A DNA stretch of 64,000 nucleotides from Candidatus Chryseobacterium colombiense (GTDB taxonomy: Bacteria; Bacteroidota; Bacteroidia; Flavobacteriales; Weeksellaceae). Shown in pieces: positions 57,927-64,000 of the stretch. The notes under the pieces are model-generated. The model saw only the letters and a program-made list of their open reading frames with translations, did not search any database and had not been told where the DNA came from. Every line of letters begins with the position of its first letter. The first letter of the stretch is position 1. The stretch is taken from contig CP119310.1 in NCBI GenBank assembly GCA_029203185.1, positions 3,478,001 to 3,542,000 of the forward strand, written 5' to 3'. The position numbers were made by a program, and so were the translations under genes.

Positions 57927-59285
57927 ATGAAAACGCATCATCTTATTCTTTTGACAACCGTACTTTTTATAGTGCTTTTTTACGGTGAAACGCCGGGAAT
58001 TAATCTTGGAATTCTGGGAATTGCCTACACTGTATTTACTTTGTTTGCAACTCCGGATAAAAATAAAACACAAACATTCTATATATTATTGATTACTTCC
58101 TTTGTTTCAAGCGTAGCATTTGCATGGTATCGTGATTTTCCTTCATTTTTAGCACTAGGTACTTCGCTTTTATTTCTTGGCCTGAAATCCAAAACGAGAA
58201 AACTGAAAACCCTTTTTATTGTTCCTGTTTTTGTGACGAACTTTTTTACTTTTTTCTGCAGGTTTTTCAGTTTTGAAAAATGGCTTCCTAAATTCAATAC
58301 CTCAGGAATGCTGCAGAAAACGATTGCTATTATTTTTATTCCTGCCATTTTTATCACGGTATTCTTTTGTATCTATACTTATGGAAGTAATCATTTTGCC
58401 ACTTTGTTTGACAATATTGAATTTGATTTCAACTTTCTTGAGTTTTTCGGACTGGCTGTTCTGGGATTCTTTATGGCATTCAATTTCTGGAATTTTTCAA
58501 TAGAAAGATTTATTTACAAGCAGAATCATTATTTAAATAATACATTTTCAGTTCAGGAAAAATCTCAGAAGGCTTCTTTTGGTTTTATGACCTTCGAACT
58601 GGAACGGTCAAGTGGGATCATAACATTTTTAGTTTTAAATATGATGCTCCTGTTCTTTATTTTCACTTACGACTACGAACAGTTTTATGAAATTCCGAAA
58701 ACACCGTCTCAGCTTTCGGATGAAACCCACGAAAGGGTAATTTCGGTTATTTTCAGTATTATCATGGCCATTGCAGTGATCATGTTCTACTTTAAAGGAG
58801 CTTTTAATTTTGATAAAAATGCAGGAATATTAAAAATCCTGGCCAAAATATGGGTTGTTCTTAATGCCGTTCTTATATTTTCTGCGATGGCTAAAAATAC
58901 AGAATATGTTCAGCAGTTGGGCCTGACCTATAAAAGATTGGGAGTTTACGCATTTTTAATATTGAGTATTATTGGATTAGTAGTAACTTTTATAAAAATT
59001 CAGAAGCAGAAAACCAATGCGTTCTTGTTCAATCAGATGTTATGGTGTTTCTATGGAATGATTTTGGTTTGCAGTTATTTCAATTGGGGCGGAATGGCAA
59101 CACAGTATAATATCCGGAATCATAAAGGAAACTTTGAATTTCTGCATTCCCTGAATTATAATGATGAAGTTTTAGAACAGGCTTTTCCAAAGGAGATGAA
59201 AACCCGCGTTAATGATGACCGGGTAGAAAGTGATAAAGCCACATTCTTTTCCAAGATTTTATATTATGAATGCATTAAAAAATAA
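57927..59285 (+). CDS. DUF4173-type multi-pass membrane protein
   Basis: A 452-aa membrane protein with about 11 to 12 helices. The central segment (FNFLEFFGLAVLGFFMAFNFWNFS) and the later HERVISVIFSIIMAIAVIMFYFKGAFNFDKNAGILKILAKIWVVLNAVL stretch are those of the DUF4153/DUF4173 proteins common in Bacteroidota. A soluble C-terminal tail follows NIRNHKG. Function not established. It is 3 bases before the small lipoprotein gene and closes the membrane-protein run. Confidence 0.78.
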   Translation: MKTHHLILLTTVLFIVLFYGETPGINLGILGIAYTVFTLFATPDKNKTQTFYILLITSFVSSVAFAWYRDFPSFLALGTSLLFLGLKSKTRKLKTLFIVPVFVTNFFTFFCRFFSFEKWLPKFNTSGMLQKTIAIIFIPAIFITVFFCIYTYGSNHFATLFDNIEFDFNFLEFFGLAVLGFFMAFNFWNFSIERFIYKQNHYLNNTFSVQEKSQKASFGFMTFELERSSGIITFLVLNMMLLFFIFTYDYEQFYEIPKTPSQLSDETHERVISVIFSIIMAIAVIMFYFKGAFNFDKNAGILKILAKIWVVLNAVLIFSAMAKNTEYVQQLGLTYKRLGVYAFLILSIIGLVVTFIKIQKQKTNAFLFNQMLWCFYGMILVCSYFNWGGMATQYNIRNHKGNFEFLHSLNYNDEVLEQAFPKEMKTRVNDDRVESDKATFFSKILYYECIKK

Positions 59286-59288
59286 AAT

Positions 59289-59813
59289 ATGAAAAAGCTC
59301 CTGTTAATCATTCCGATGTTTTTATTTTCCTGTAAAAAAGAAAATAGTAATACTGAAATAAGATCTTCTGATTCCGTAACGATAAAACAAACGTCTGAAG
59401 ATTTGAAAGATTCTGTGATTAAAAAACAAGATGAAAAGAGCCCGAATAGCATCACAAAGGCTAATAATAACATTATAACTGAGGAAGAAAATGGCAGAGT
59501 AATTATGAAAACGGTTGAAGGAAAAGGCTTTCCAATAATAATACAAGAAGAATTTACAAAAGATCATGATAAACTCATTCTTAAAATTTCAAATTACTCA
59601 AAACCCCAGCTGAAAGCTAAGATTATCACCAGACAAAATGATTTTAACATACGTTTTAACCAGATCAAACTTCCGGATGGAAAGATGGACGGACCTTTTG
59701 GAAGAGAAATCACCTATGATATTCCTGAAAAAGGAGAGGTTTGGTTGATTGTAGGGAAAAACAATATGGCAGATGGTGAAATTACCGGTACTTTTTCTGT
59801 GAAAATAGAATAG
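59289..59813 (+). CDS. hypothetical lipoprotein
   Basis: A 174-aa protein with a lipoprotein signal (MKKLLLIIPMFLFSCKKE, Cys15). A Ser/Thr/Lys-rich linker (20-65) is followed by a beta-rich domain with VEGKGFPIIIQEEFTKDHDKLI and DGPFGREITYDIPEKGEVWLIVGKN. No family is recognised. It starts 3 bases after the DUF4173 gene, so it is probably the last gene of that unit. Confidence 0.72.
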   Translation: MKKLLLIIPMFLFSCKKENSNTEIRSSDSVTIKQTSEDLKDSVIKKQDEKSPNSITKANNNIITEEENGRVIMKTVEGKGFPIIIQEEFTKDHDKLILKISNYSKPQLKAKIITRQNDFNIRFNQIKLPDGKMDGPFGREITYDIPEKGEVWLIVGKNNMADGEITGTFSVKIE

Positions 59814-59855
59814 ATTTGGTATAATTTATGCAAGTGAAAATGTAAAATAAATATT

Positions 59856-60368
59856 ATGAAAAATATATTTTCAACAGCTATAATTGCTTCTGTAGCTTTG
59901 GTAAGTTGCGGAACGGTACAATCCCTTGTTCAGAATACATTTCCTTATACTGCCAATGTATTGGTTTCTACCGGAGTACCTGCCAATAAAGAGGTGTCTT
60001 CTACCGCAACAGCATCGAATGTTCAGACCTGGTTTGGAGGAAATAATAATGCTAAGATAAAAGACGTAAGAATTTCTGATGCAAAAGTATCTGTAGTTAG
60101 CCCTTCTAATGGTAGTCTTAGTGATTTTAAATCGATAAAAGTTTATGTTTCATCGAGCGGAACAGGAGAAAAACTGGTTGCTTCAAGATCTAATATTTCT
60201 ACCAGCTCATCAAGCTTAAATCTTGATTTAAATGATACAGGTTTTCTGGATGAGGTAGTTAAAAGCACAGGTCTTACTGTGAGAACGGTTTATGAACTGA
60301 AAAATCAGACAAGTTCTGATATGAATATAAAAGTAGCGCTTAATTTCAGCAGTGTACCTGCAAACTAA
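59856..60368 (+). CDS. hypothetical Ser/Thr-rich lipoprotein
   Basis: A 170-aa protein with lipobox ALVSCG (Cys18). The mature part is Ser/Thr/Asn-rich with FPYTANVLVSTGVPANKEVS and a repeated Ser cluster NISTSSSSLNLDLND. It looks like a beta-sandwich surface protein, but no named family fits. It is 42 bases after the previous lipoprotein and followed by a shared terminator. Confidence 0.7.
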   Translation: MKNIFSTAIIASVALVSCGTVQSLVQNTFPYTANVLVSTGVPANKEVSSTATASNVQTWFGGNNNAKIKDVRISDAKVSVVSPSNGSLSDFKSIKVYVSSSGTGEKLVASRSNISTSSSSLNLDLNDTGFLDEVVKSTGLTVRTVYELKNQTSSDMNIKVALNFSSVPAN

Positions 60369-60380
60369 TGTATAAAAAAG

Positions 60381-60420
60381 AAACAGCCTGTCAATTTATT
60401 CGACAGGCTGTTTTTATTTT
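60381..60420. terminator. bidirectional terminator between converging genes
   Basis: AAACAGCCTGTC pairs perfectly with GACAGGCTGTTT around a 9-base loop, with a T run after it for the lipoprotein gene and an A run before it for fkpA on the minus strand. Confidence 0.9.
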
Positions 60421-60432
60421 TTAGTGATAGTT

Positions 60433-61116
60433 CTATTTAAAATCCACCAATTCAATATCGAAAATAAGGGTTGCTCCCGGAGGAATAACTCCACCTGCTC
60501 CGTTATCACCATACGCTAAATCTGAAGGAATATAAAATCTGTATTTTGCTCCTTTCGTCATCAACTGAATTCCTTCTGTCCAACCTTTGATTACACCGGA
60601 AAGACTTAAATCCATTGCATTTCCGCCGTGATTATCTGTGCTGTCAAAAACAGTTCCGTCCATGAGTTTACCGGTGTATTTTACACTGGCAGTACTTGAA
60701 GCCGTAGGTTTAGCTTTTCCGTCACCAGGCTGCAGAACTTCATACTGTAGTCCGCTTGCTGTGGTTGTTATTTTTTTGTTCAGCTTGTTTTTAGCTAAGA
60801 ATTCGGCTCCTTTTTTCTTATTTTCTTCAGCTTTTACTTTTGCTTCTGCCTGCTTCTTTTCATTTTGCTTCTGCATAAAACCCTGTAAAAAATTTCCCAT
60901 TTCCTCTTTTGGGAATAAGCTCGCTTTATTTGTGAACTCATCTTTTAAAGCCTGTGCCATAAGATCTGGATCTACAGTAAATCCTTGTCTTTTCATGTTT
61001 TGAGCAATATCAAGACCTATATAATAAGAGGCTTTCTGTTCATCTGTATAAGATTTTTGAGCGAAAGAAGTAGTAAATCCGGCAACAATTGCCAAAGTAG
61101 CTAATGTTTTTTTCAT
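60433..61116 (-). CDS. FKBP-type peptidyl-prolyl isomerase, FkpA/Mip-like
   Basis: A 227-aa exported isomerase. The start at MKKTLATLAIVAGFTTSFAQ gives a clean signal peptide; an in-frame start at 61176 would read through the start of the next gene. The FKBP_N dimerisation domain (about 22-110, ASYYIGLDIAQNMKRQGF) is followed by an FKBP domain with YEVLQPGDG, GTVFDST, IKGWTEGIQLM and IPPGATLIFDIELVD. It helps fold periplasmic and outer-membrane proteins. It is on the minus strand, downstream of dtd. Confidence 0.93.
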   Translation of the reverse strand: MKKTLATLAIVAGFTTSFAQKSYTDEQKASYYIGLDIAQNMKRQGFTVDPDLMAQALKDEFTNKASLFPKEEMGNFLQGFMQKQNEKKQAEAKVKAEENKKKGAEFLAKNKLNKKITTTASGLQYEVLQPGDGKAKPTASSTASVKYTGKLMDGTVFDSTDNHGGNAMDLSLSGVIKGWTEGIQLMTKGAKYRFYIPSDLAYGDNGAGGVIPPGATLIFDIELVDFK

Positions 61117-61147
61117 TGTTTGAGATAAATTATATTCTGTTGTAAAG

Positions 61148-61597
61148 TTAAGCTTTCGTGATGGAATCCATAACAATCGTTACAGGTCCGTCGTTGATTA
61201 ATGAAACTTTCATGTCTGCTCCGAAAATTCCGCTTTCAGTTTTGAGCCCGGATTTTGAAATCTGTTCTTTAAAATATTCAAAAAGAGGAATCGCTTTGTC
61301 CGGTTTTGCCGCTTTAATGAAAGAAGGGCGGTTTCCCTTTTTGTAATCGGAAATTAAGGTAAACTGGCTTATACATAAAATTTCACCTTTGATATCCTGA
61401 ACAGAAAGATTGAGTTTGTCATCTTCATCCCCGAAAATTCTGAGATTTAAAATTTTCTGAACGATCCAGTCTGCATCTGTTCTTTCATCATTTTCATCAA
61501 TTCCTACCAACAGCATTAATCCCTTTCCAATTTCACCCACAACTTTTCCGTCTACTTTTACACTGGATTCGGAAACTCTCTGTATAACCACTTTCAT
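61148..61597 (-). CDS. dtd: D-aminoacyl-tRNA deacylase
   Basis: A 149-aa protein with the two active-site signatures of the Dtd family: ISQFTLISDYKKGNRPSF (SQFTL with catalytic Thr) and NDGPVTIVMDS (the GP-containing motif of the chirality pocket). It removes D-amino acids from mischarged tRNA. The length is typical. The start lies 1 base from the neighbouring lipoprotein stop at 61599. Confidence 0.96.
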   Translation of the reverse strand: MKVVIQRVSESSVKVDGKVVGEIGKGLMLLVGIDENDERTDADWIVQKILNLRIFGDEDDKLNLSVQDIKGEILCISQFTLISDYKKGNRPSFIKAAKPDKAIPLFEYFKEQISKSGLKTESGIFGADMKVSLINDGPVTIVMDSITKA

Positions 61598-61598
61598 A

Positions 61599-62054
61599 TT
61601 AATAATAAATATTTAAAATATTCGATGAAGCATCATAGTTATAGGTATAGGTTTTTGGAGGAAGTCCTGTAACCTGATTGGCAGGTTGCCCGGTAAGAAG
61701 AATCCATTTGGCATTGTCTTTAGGGCAAATAATGCTGATATCATCCTTTACCTCAAGAGTGGTGTTAGTATCTGGACAAAGATGAGGTGCATTTCTGTCG
61801 TATATTTTGAAAGAAGAACCGGATGTTCTTACAGCAATTAATCCTCTGGTTCCGGATTGCTGTTCGTTGATGTAAATCCATCCTCCGGTGTTATTAAGAT
61901 TGTAGTAGGCCGGAAGATTCAAATTTAATGTCACGTTAATAGGGCTGCTTGGAAAACAGTTGACTGTGTCCTGTGTTCTTCCGCAGGAGTTGATAGTTAA
62001 AATACTGAAAATCAGGGTTGTTAAAATAAATACGATTGAAAAACTTTTTTTCAT
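61599..62054 (-). CDS. lipoprotein with a degenerate Rieske-like domain
   Basis: A 151-aa protein with lipobox LTINSC (Cys24). The second half follows the Rieske pattern in order: FKIYDRNAPHLC (88-93), IICPKDNAKW (108-117), then TGQPANQVTGLPPKTYTY, like the gly-pro tail of Rieske domains. Where a [2Fe-2S] site needs Cys-x-His and Cys-x2-His, it has Ala89-Pro-His91 and Cys110-Pro-Lys112-Asp113, so two of four ligands are lost. It may keep the fold without the cluster. The reading of the fold is my inference. Confidence 0.65.
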   Translation of the reverse strand: MKKSFSIVFILTTLIFSILTINSCGRTQDTVNCFPSSPINVTLNLNLPAYYNLNNTGGWIYINEQQSGTRGLIAVRTSGSSFKIYDRNAPHLCPDTNTTLEVKDDISIICPKDNAKWILLTGQPANQVTGLPPKTYTYNYDASSNILNIYY

Positions 62055-62163
62055 TTCAATTTAAATTTTTATATATTTGTAAAAATTAAACGATTATTAC
62101 ACGAAAACATTGTCCGGCAAATGTCGGATTATTTTTTTATACTAAAACTAAATTTTGAAAATT

Positions 62164-62634
62164 ATGGCAAGCTATGTTACAAAGGAGGGATTAGACAAAA
62201 TGAAAGCTGAGCTAGAACAGTTGGAAACTATTGAAAGACCTAAAATTACCCAGCAGATTGCAGAAGCTAGAGACAAAGGAGATTTGTCTGAAAATGCTGA
62301 ATACGATGCCGCTAAAGAAGCGCAGGGTATGCTTGAAATGAGGATTTCTAAATTAAAAGATGTTATTTCTACTTCTAAAATTATAGATGAAAGCCAATTA
62401 GATACTTCTAAAGTTTCAATTTTGACAACAGTGAGACTTAAAAATAATGGCACAAAACAGGAGCAGGTATTTACTTTAGTTCCGGATAACGAAAGTGATC
62501 TGAAGGCAGGGAAAATTTCTGTCAATACACCTATTGCTAAAGGACTATTAGGAAAAGTAGTGGGAGAAACGGCTGAAATTACTTTACCAAACGGAAACAA
62601 ACTGTCTTTCGAAGTATTGGAAATCACTCTGTAA
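62164..62634 (+). CDS. greA: transcription elongation factor GreA
   Basis: A 156-aa GreA of normal length. The coiled-coil domain has YVTKEGLDKMKAELEQLE and the tip acidic pair in GDLSENAEYDAAKEAQ, and the C-terminal FKBP-like domain ends with VGETAEITLPNGNKLSFEVLEI. It rescues backtracked RNA polymerase by stimulating transcript cleavage. The ATG at 62164 is preferred to 62155 because it gives MASYVTKEG, the family start. It is followed 18 bases later by the HIT gene. Confidence 0.96.
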   Translation: MASYVTKEGLDKMKAELEQLETIERPKITQQIAEARDKGDLSENAEYDAAKEAQGMLEMRISKLKDVISTSKIIDESQLDTSKVSILTTVRLKNNGTKQEQVFTLVPDNESDLKAGKISVNTPIAKGLLGKVVGETAEITLPNGNKLSFEVLEITL

Positions 62635-62652
62635 GAAAAATCCTTAGAAATT

Positions 62653-63042
62653 ATGAGCACAATATTCACTAAAATAATTAACGGCGAAATACCGGCTTAT
62701 AAAATTGCTGAAGATGAAAACTTTGTTGCATTTTTAGATGCAATGCCTTTGGTAAAAGGACATACTTTGGTAGTTCCTAAAAAAGAAGTCGATCTGATTT
62801 TTGATCTGGATAGCGAAGACTATAAAAACCTTTGGGGATTTGCTCAGGAAGTCGCTAAGAAAGTTAAAAATGCAATTCCTTGTATAAGAGTGGGAGTTGC
62901 AGTGGTAGGACTGGAAGTTCCACATGCTCATATTCATTTGATTCCTTTAAACAAAATGGAAGATATGAATTTCAGAAATGAAAGATTAAAATTATCTGTA
63001 GAAGAATATACAGAAATTCAACATTCAATTATTAATTCTTAA
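62653..63042 (+). CDS. HIT-family protein
   Basis: A 129-aa histidine-triad protein (HinT/Hit-like nucleotide hydrolase or transferase). The triad lies in VPHAHIHLIPL near residue 93, and GEIPAYKIAEDENFVAFLDAMPLVKGHTLVVPK is the usual N-terminal half. It is co-transcribed with greA, 18 bases downstream, and ends in a terminator. Confidence 0.93.
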   Translation: MSTIFTKIINGEIPAYKIAEDENFVAFLDAMPLVKGHTLVVPKKEVDLIFDLDSEDYKNLWGFAQEVAKKVKNAIPCIRVGVAVVGLEVPHAHIHLIPLNKMEDMNFRNERLKLSVEEYTEIQHSIINS

Positions 63043-63054
63043 TCCATAAATGAG

Positions 63055-63087
63055 ATCGTAAAAAAGCAATTTTTTACGATTTTCTTT
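63055..63087 (+). terminator. terminator after greA-HIT
   Basis: ATCGTAAAAAA-GCAA-TTTTTTACGAT hairpin followed by TTTCTTT. Confidence 0.85.
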
Positions 63088-63108
63088 AATAATATATATT
63101 TATATAAA

Positions 63109-64000
63109 ATGAACTCAAATCAATGTTCATTCTGCGGAAGAAAAAGAAATGAAGTACAGATGCTGATTTCCGGGCAGAATGGTTTTATTTGTGAAAACTG
63201 TATCGAACAAGCGCATTCAATTGTAAAAGACAGTGCTTCAAAAACAGGATATTCGCCTGCAGAAAGTATCGATGAATTGAAAAAGCCAAAAGAAATTAAA
63301 GGTTTTTTAGATCAGTATGTAATCGGTCAGGACCAGGCCAAAAAACAGCTTTCCATAGCAGTATACAATCATTATAAAAGATTGCTTCACGCCAAAGATG
63401 AAAACAGAGAAGTGGAGCTGGAGAAATCAAACATCATTATGATTGGCGAAACCGGAACCGGAAAAACATTGTTGGCCAAAACAATTGCCCGTGAGCTGAA
63501 TGTTCCGTTTTGCATTGTGGATGCAACGATTCTTACTGAAGCTGGATACGTTGGAGAAGATGTAGAAAGTATTCTGTCAAGGCTTTTGATGGTGGCAGAT
63601 TATGATGTTGAAAAAGCAGAAAAAGGAATTGTATTTATTGATGAAATAGATAAAATCGCCAGAAAATCTGATAATCCGAGCATCACAAGAGATGTTTCCG
63701 GGGAAGGTGTACAGCAGGGTTTACTTAAATTACTGGAAGGAAGTATCGTCAATGTTCCGCCACAGGGAGGAAGAAAACATCCTGATCAGAAATACATCCA
63801 GGTAAATACCCAGAATATTTTATTCATTGCTGGAGGAGCTTTCGACGGAATTAAAGAAATTATCGAGCGAAGAATGAACAAGCAGGCGATTGGCTTCAGC
63901 TCGGAAAAAATAAATAAAGTAGACGAAAATGAGTATGTATTAAGAAATATCAATGCAATAGATTTAAGATCTTTTGGATTGATTCCTGAGCTTTTGGGAA
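63109..64000 (+). CDS. clpX: ClpX ATP-dependent unfoldase, partial (N-terminal part)
   Basis: The gene starts at 63109 and runs off the right edge (297 residues seen). The N-terminal zinc-binding domain has CSFCGR and CENC pairs (four Cys). The AAA+ domain shows LDQYVIGQDQAKKQLSIAVYNHY, the Walker A loop GETGTGKT, TEAGYVGEDVES, Walker B IVFIDEIDKIA, and pore segment GEGVQQGLLKLLEG. ClpX feeds substrates to ClpP. The Walker A has Glu where many ClpX have Pro; I believe this also occurs in relatives. No clpP is seen in the window. Confidence 0.96.
   Translation, partial: MNSNQCSFCGRKRNEVQMLISGQNGFICENCIEQAHSIVKDSASKTGYSPAESIDELKKPKEIKGFLDQYVIGQDQAKKQLSIAVYNHYKRLLHAKDENREVELEKSNIIMIGETGTGKTLLAKTIARELNVPFCIVDATILTEAGYVGEDVESILSRLLMVADYDVEKAEKGIVFIDEIDKIARKSDNPSITRDVSGEGVQQGLLKLLEGSIVNVPPQGGRKHPDQKYIQVNTQNILFIAGGAFDGIKEIIERRMNKQAIGFSSEKINKVDENEYVLRNINAIDLRSFGLIPELLG

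Noticed and set aside
62172..62669. 165-codon open frame antisense to greA
   Set aside because: Shadow of greA, a well-conserved gene; composition follows from its codons.
63461..63484. Unusual Walker A in ClpX (GETGTGKT)
   Set aside because: The Glu in place of Pro does not disturb the P loop and, as I recall it, occurs in related ClpX proteins.

Overview
The window reads as a chromosomal segment of a Chryseobacterium-like flavobacterium (Bacteroidota, Weeksellaceae or a close relative). The evidence is AT-rich coding DNA, SusC/SusD and OMP_b-brl_3 outer-membrane proteins, a GH92 mannosidase, DUF1573, COQ4-like and DUF4173 proteins, lipoproteins with Bacteroidota-type signals, and promoters of the TTG-(19-21)-TAnnTTTG kind. 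I see no tRNA, rRNA, CRISPR array, prophage or insertion sequence with a transposase.

Layout. 1-2.0 kb: end of a surface-polysaccharide locus (sugar nucleotidyltransferase, Wzx-like flippase). 2.1-6.7 kb: dihydroorotase, then an electrophile/quinone-response group (azoreductase divergent from an HxlR regulator, AraC regulator, aldo/keto reductase). 7-9.3 kb: secreted GH92 mannosidase. 9.3-22.4 kb: two paralogous OmpR-type two-component systems, each divergent from an envelope gene (DUF1573 protein; OMP_b-brl_3 receptor), with an SDR enzyme, two secreted M1 peptidases and a secreted EEP-family phosphoesterase/nuclease between and after them. 22.5-25.8 kb: a minus-strand operon of an unknown 181-aa protein, two tandem seven-helix membrane proteins, a histidine kinase without a sensor domain and a NarL-type regulator. 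26-28.6 kb: clpB.

29.2-44.8 kb: a nearly complete aerobic phenylacetate pathway: TetR regulator, paaK (CoA ligase), paaE-paaA-paaB-paaC-paaD (ring epoxidase), paaG (isomerase), paaH, paaI, paaJ-type thiolase, paaY, and paaZ with an extra C-terminal DUF1569/DinB-like domain. Several passengers sit inside the cluster: an alpha/beta hydrolase, a four-helix-bundle (S23/IVS-type) gene framed by inverted repeats, two unknown small genes and a secreted esterase. Almost every wider junction carries a dispersed repeat.

44.9-49.5 kb: mixed genes (lipoprotein, CPBP protease, SUKH protein, SMUG2-like glycosylase, Tam-like methyltransferase, enoyl-CoA hydratase). 49.7-54.3 kb: a SusC/SusD pair. 54.4-59.8 kb: two adjacent transcription units around a small winged-helix regulator, both preceded by the same ACTTTG-n5-CAAAGT palindrome, which suggests one autoregulated envelope regulon (membrane proteins, metallophosphoesterase, COQ4-like protein, DUF4173 protein). 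59.9-64 kb: housekeeping genes (FKBP isomerase, D-aminoacyl-tRNA deacylase, greA, HIT protein, start of clpX) and lipoproteins, one a Rieske-like protein that has lost most cluster ligands.

Strongest leads for something undescribed: the inverted-repeat cassette around the four-helix-bundle gene in the paa operon together with its ORF-less copies; the seven-helix/sensor-less kinase operon; and the paired operators of the winged-helix regulon.
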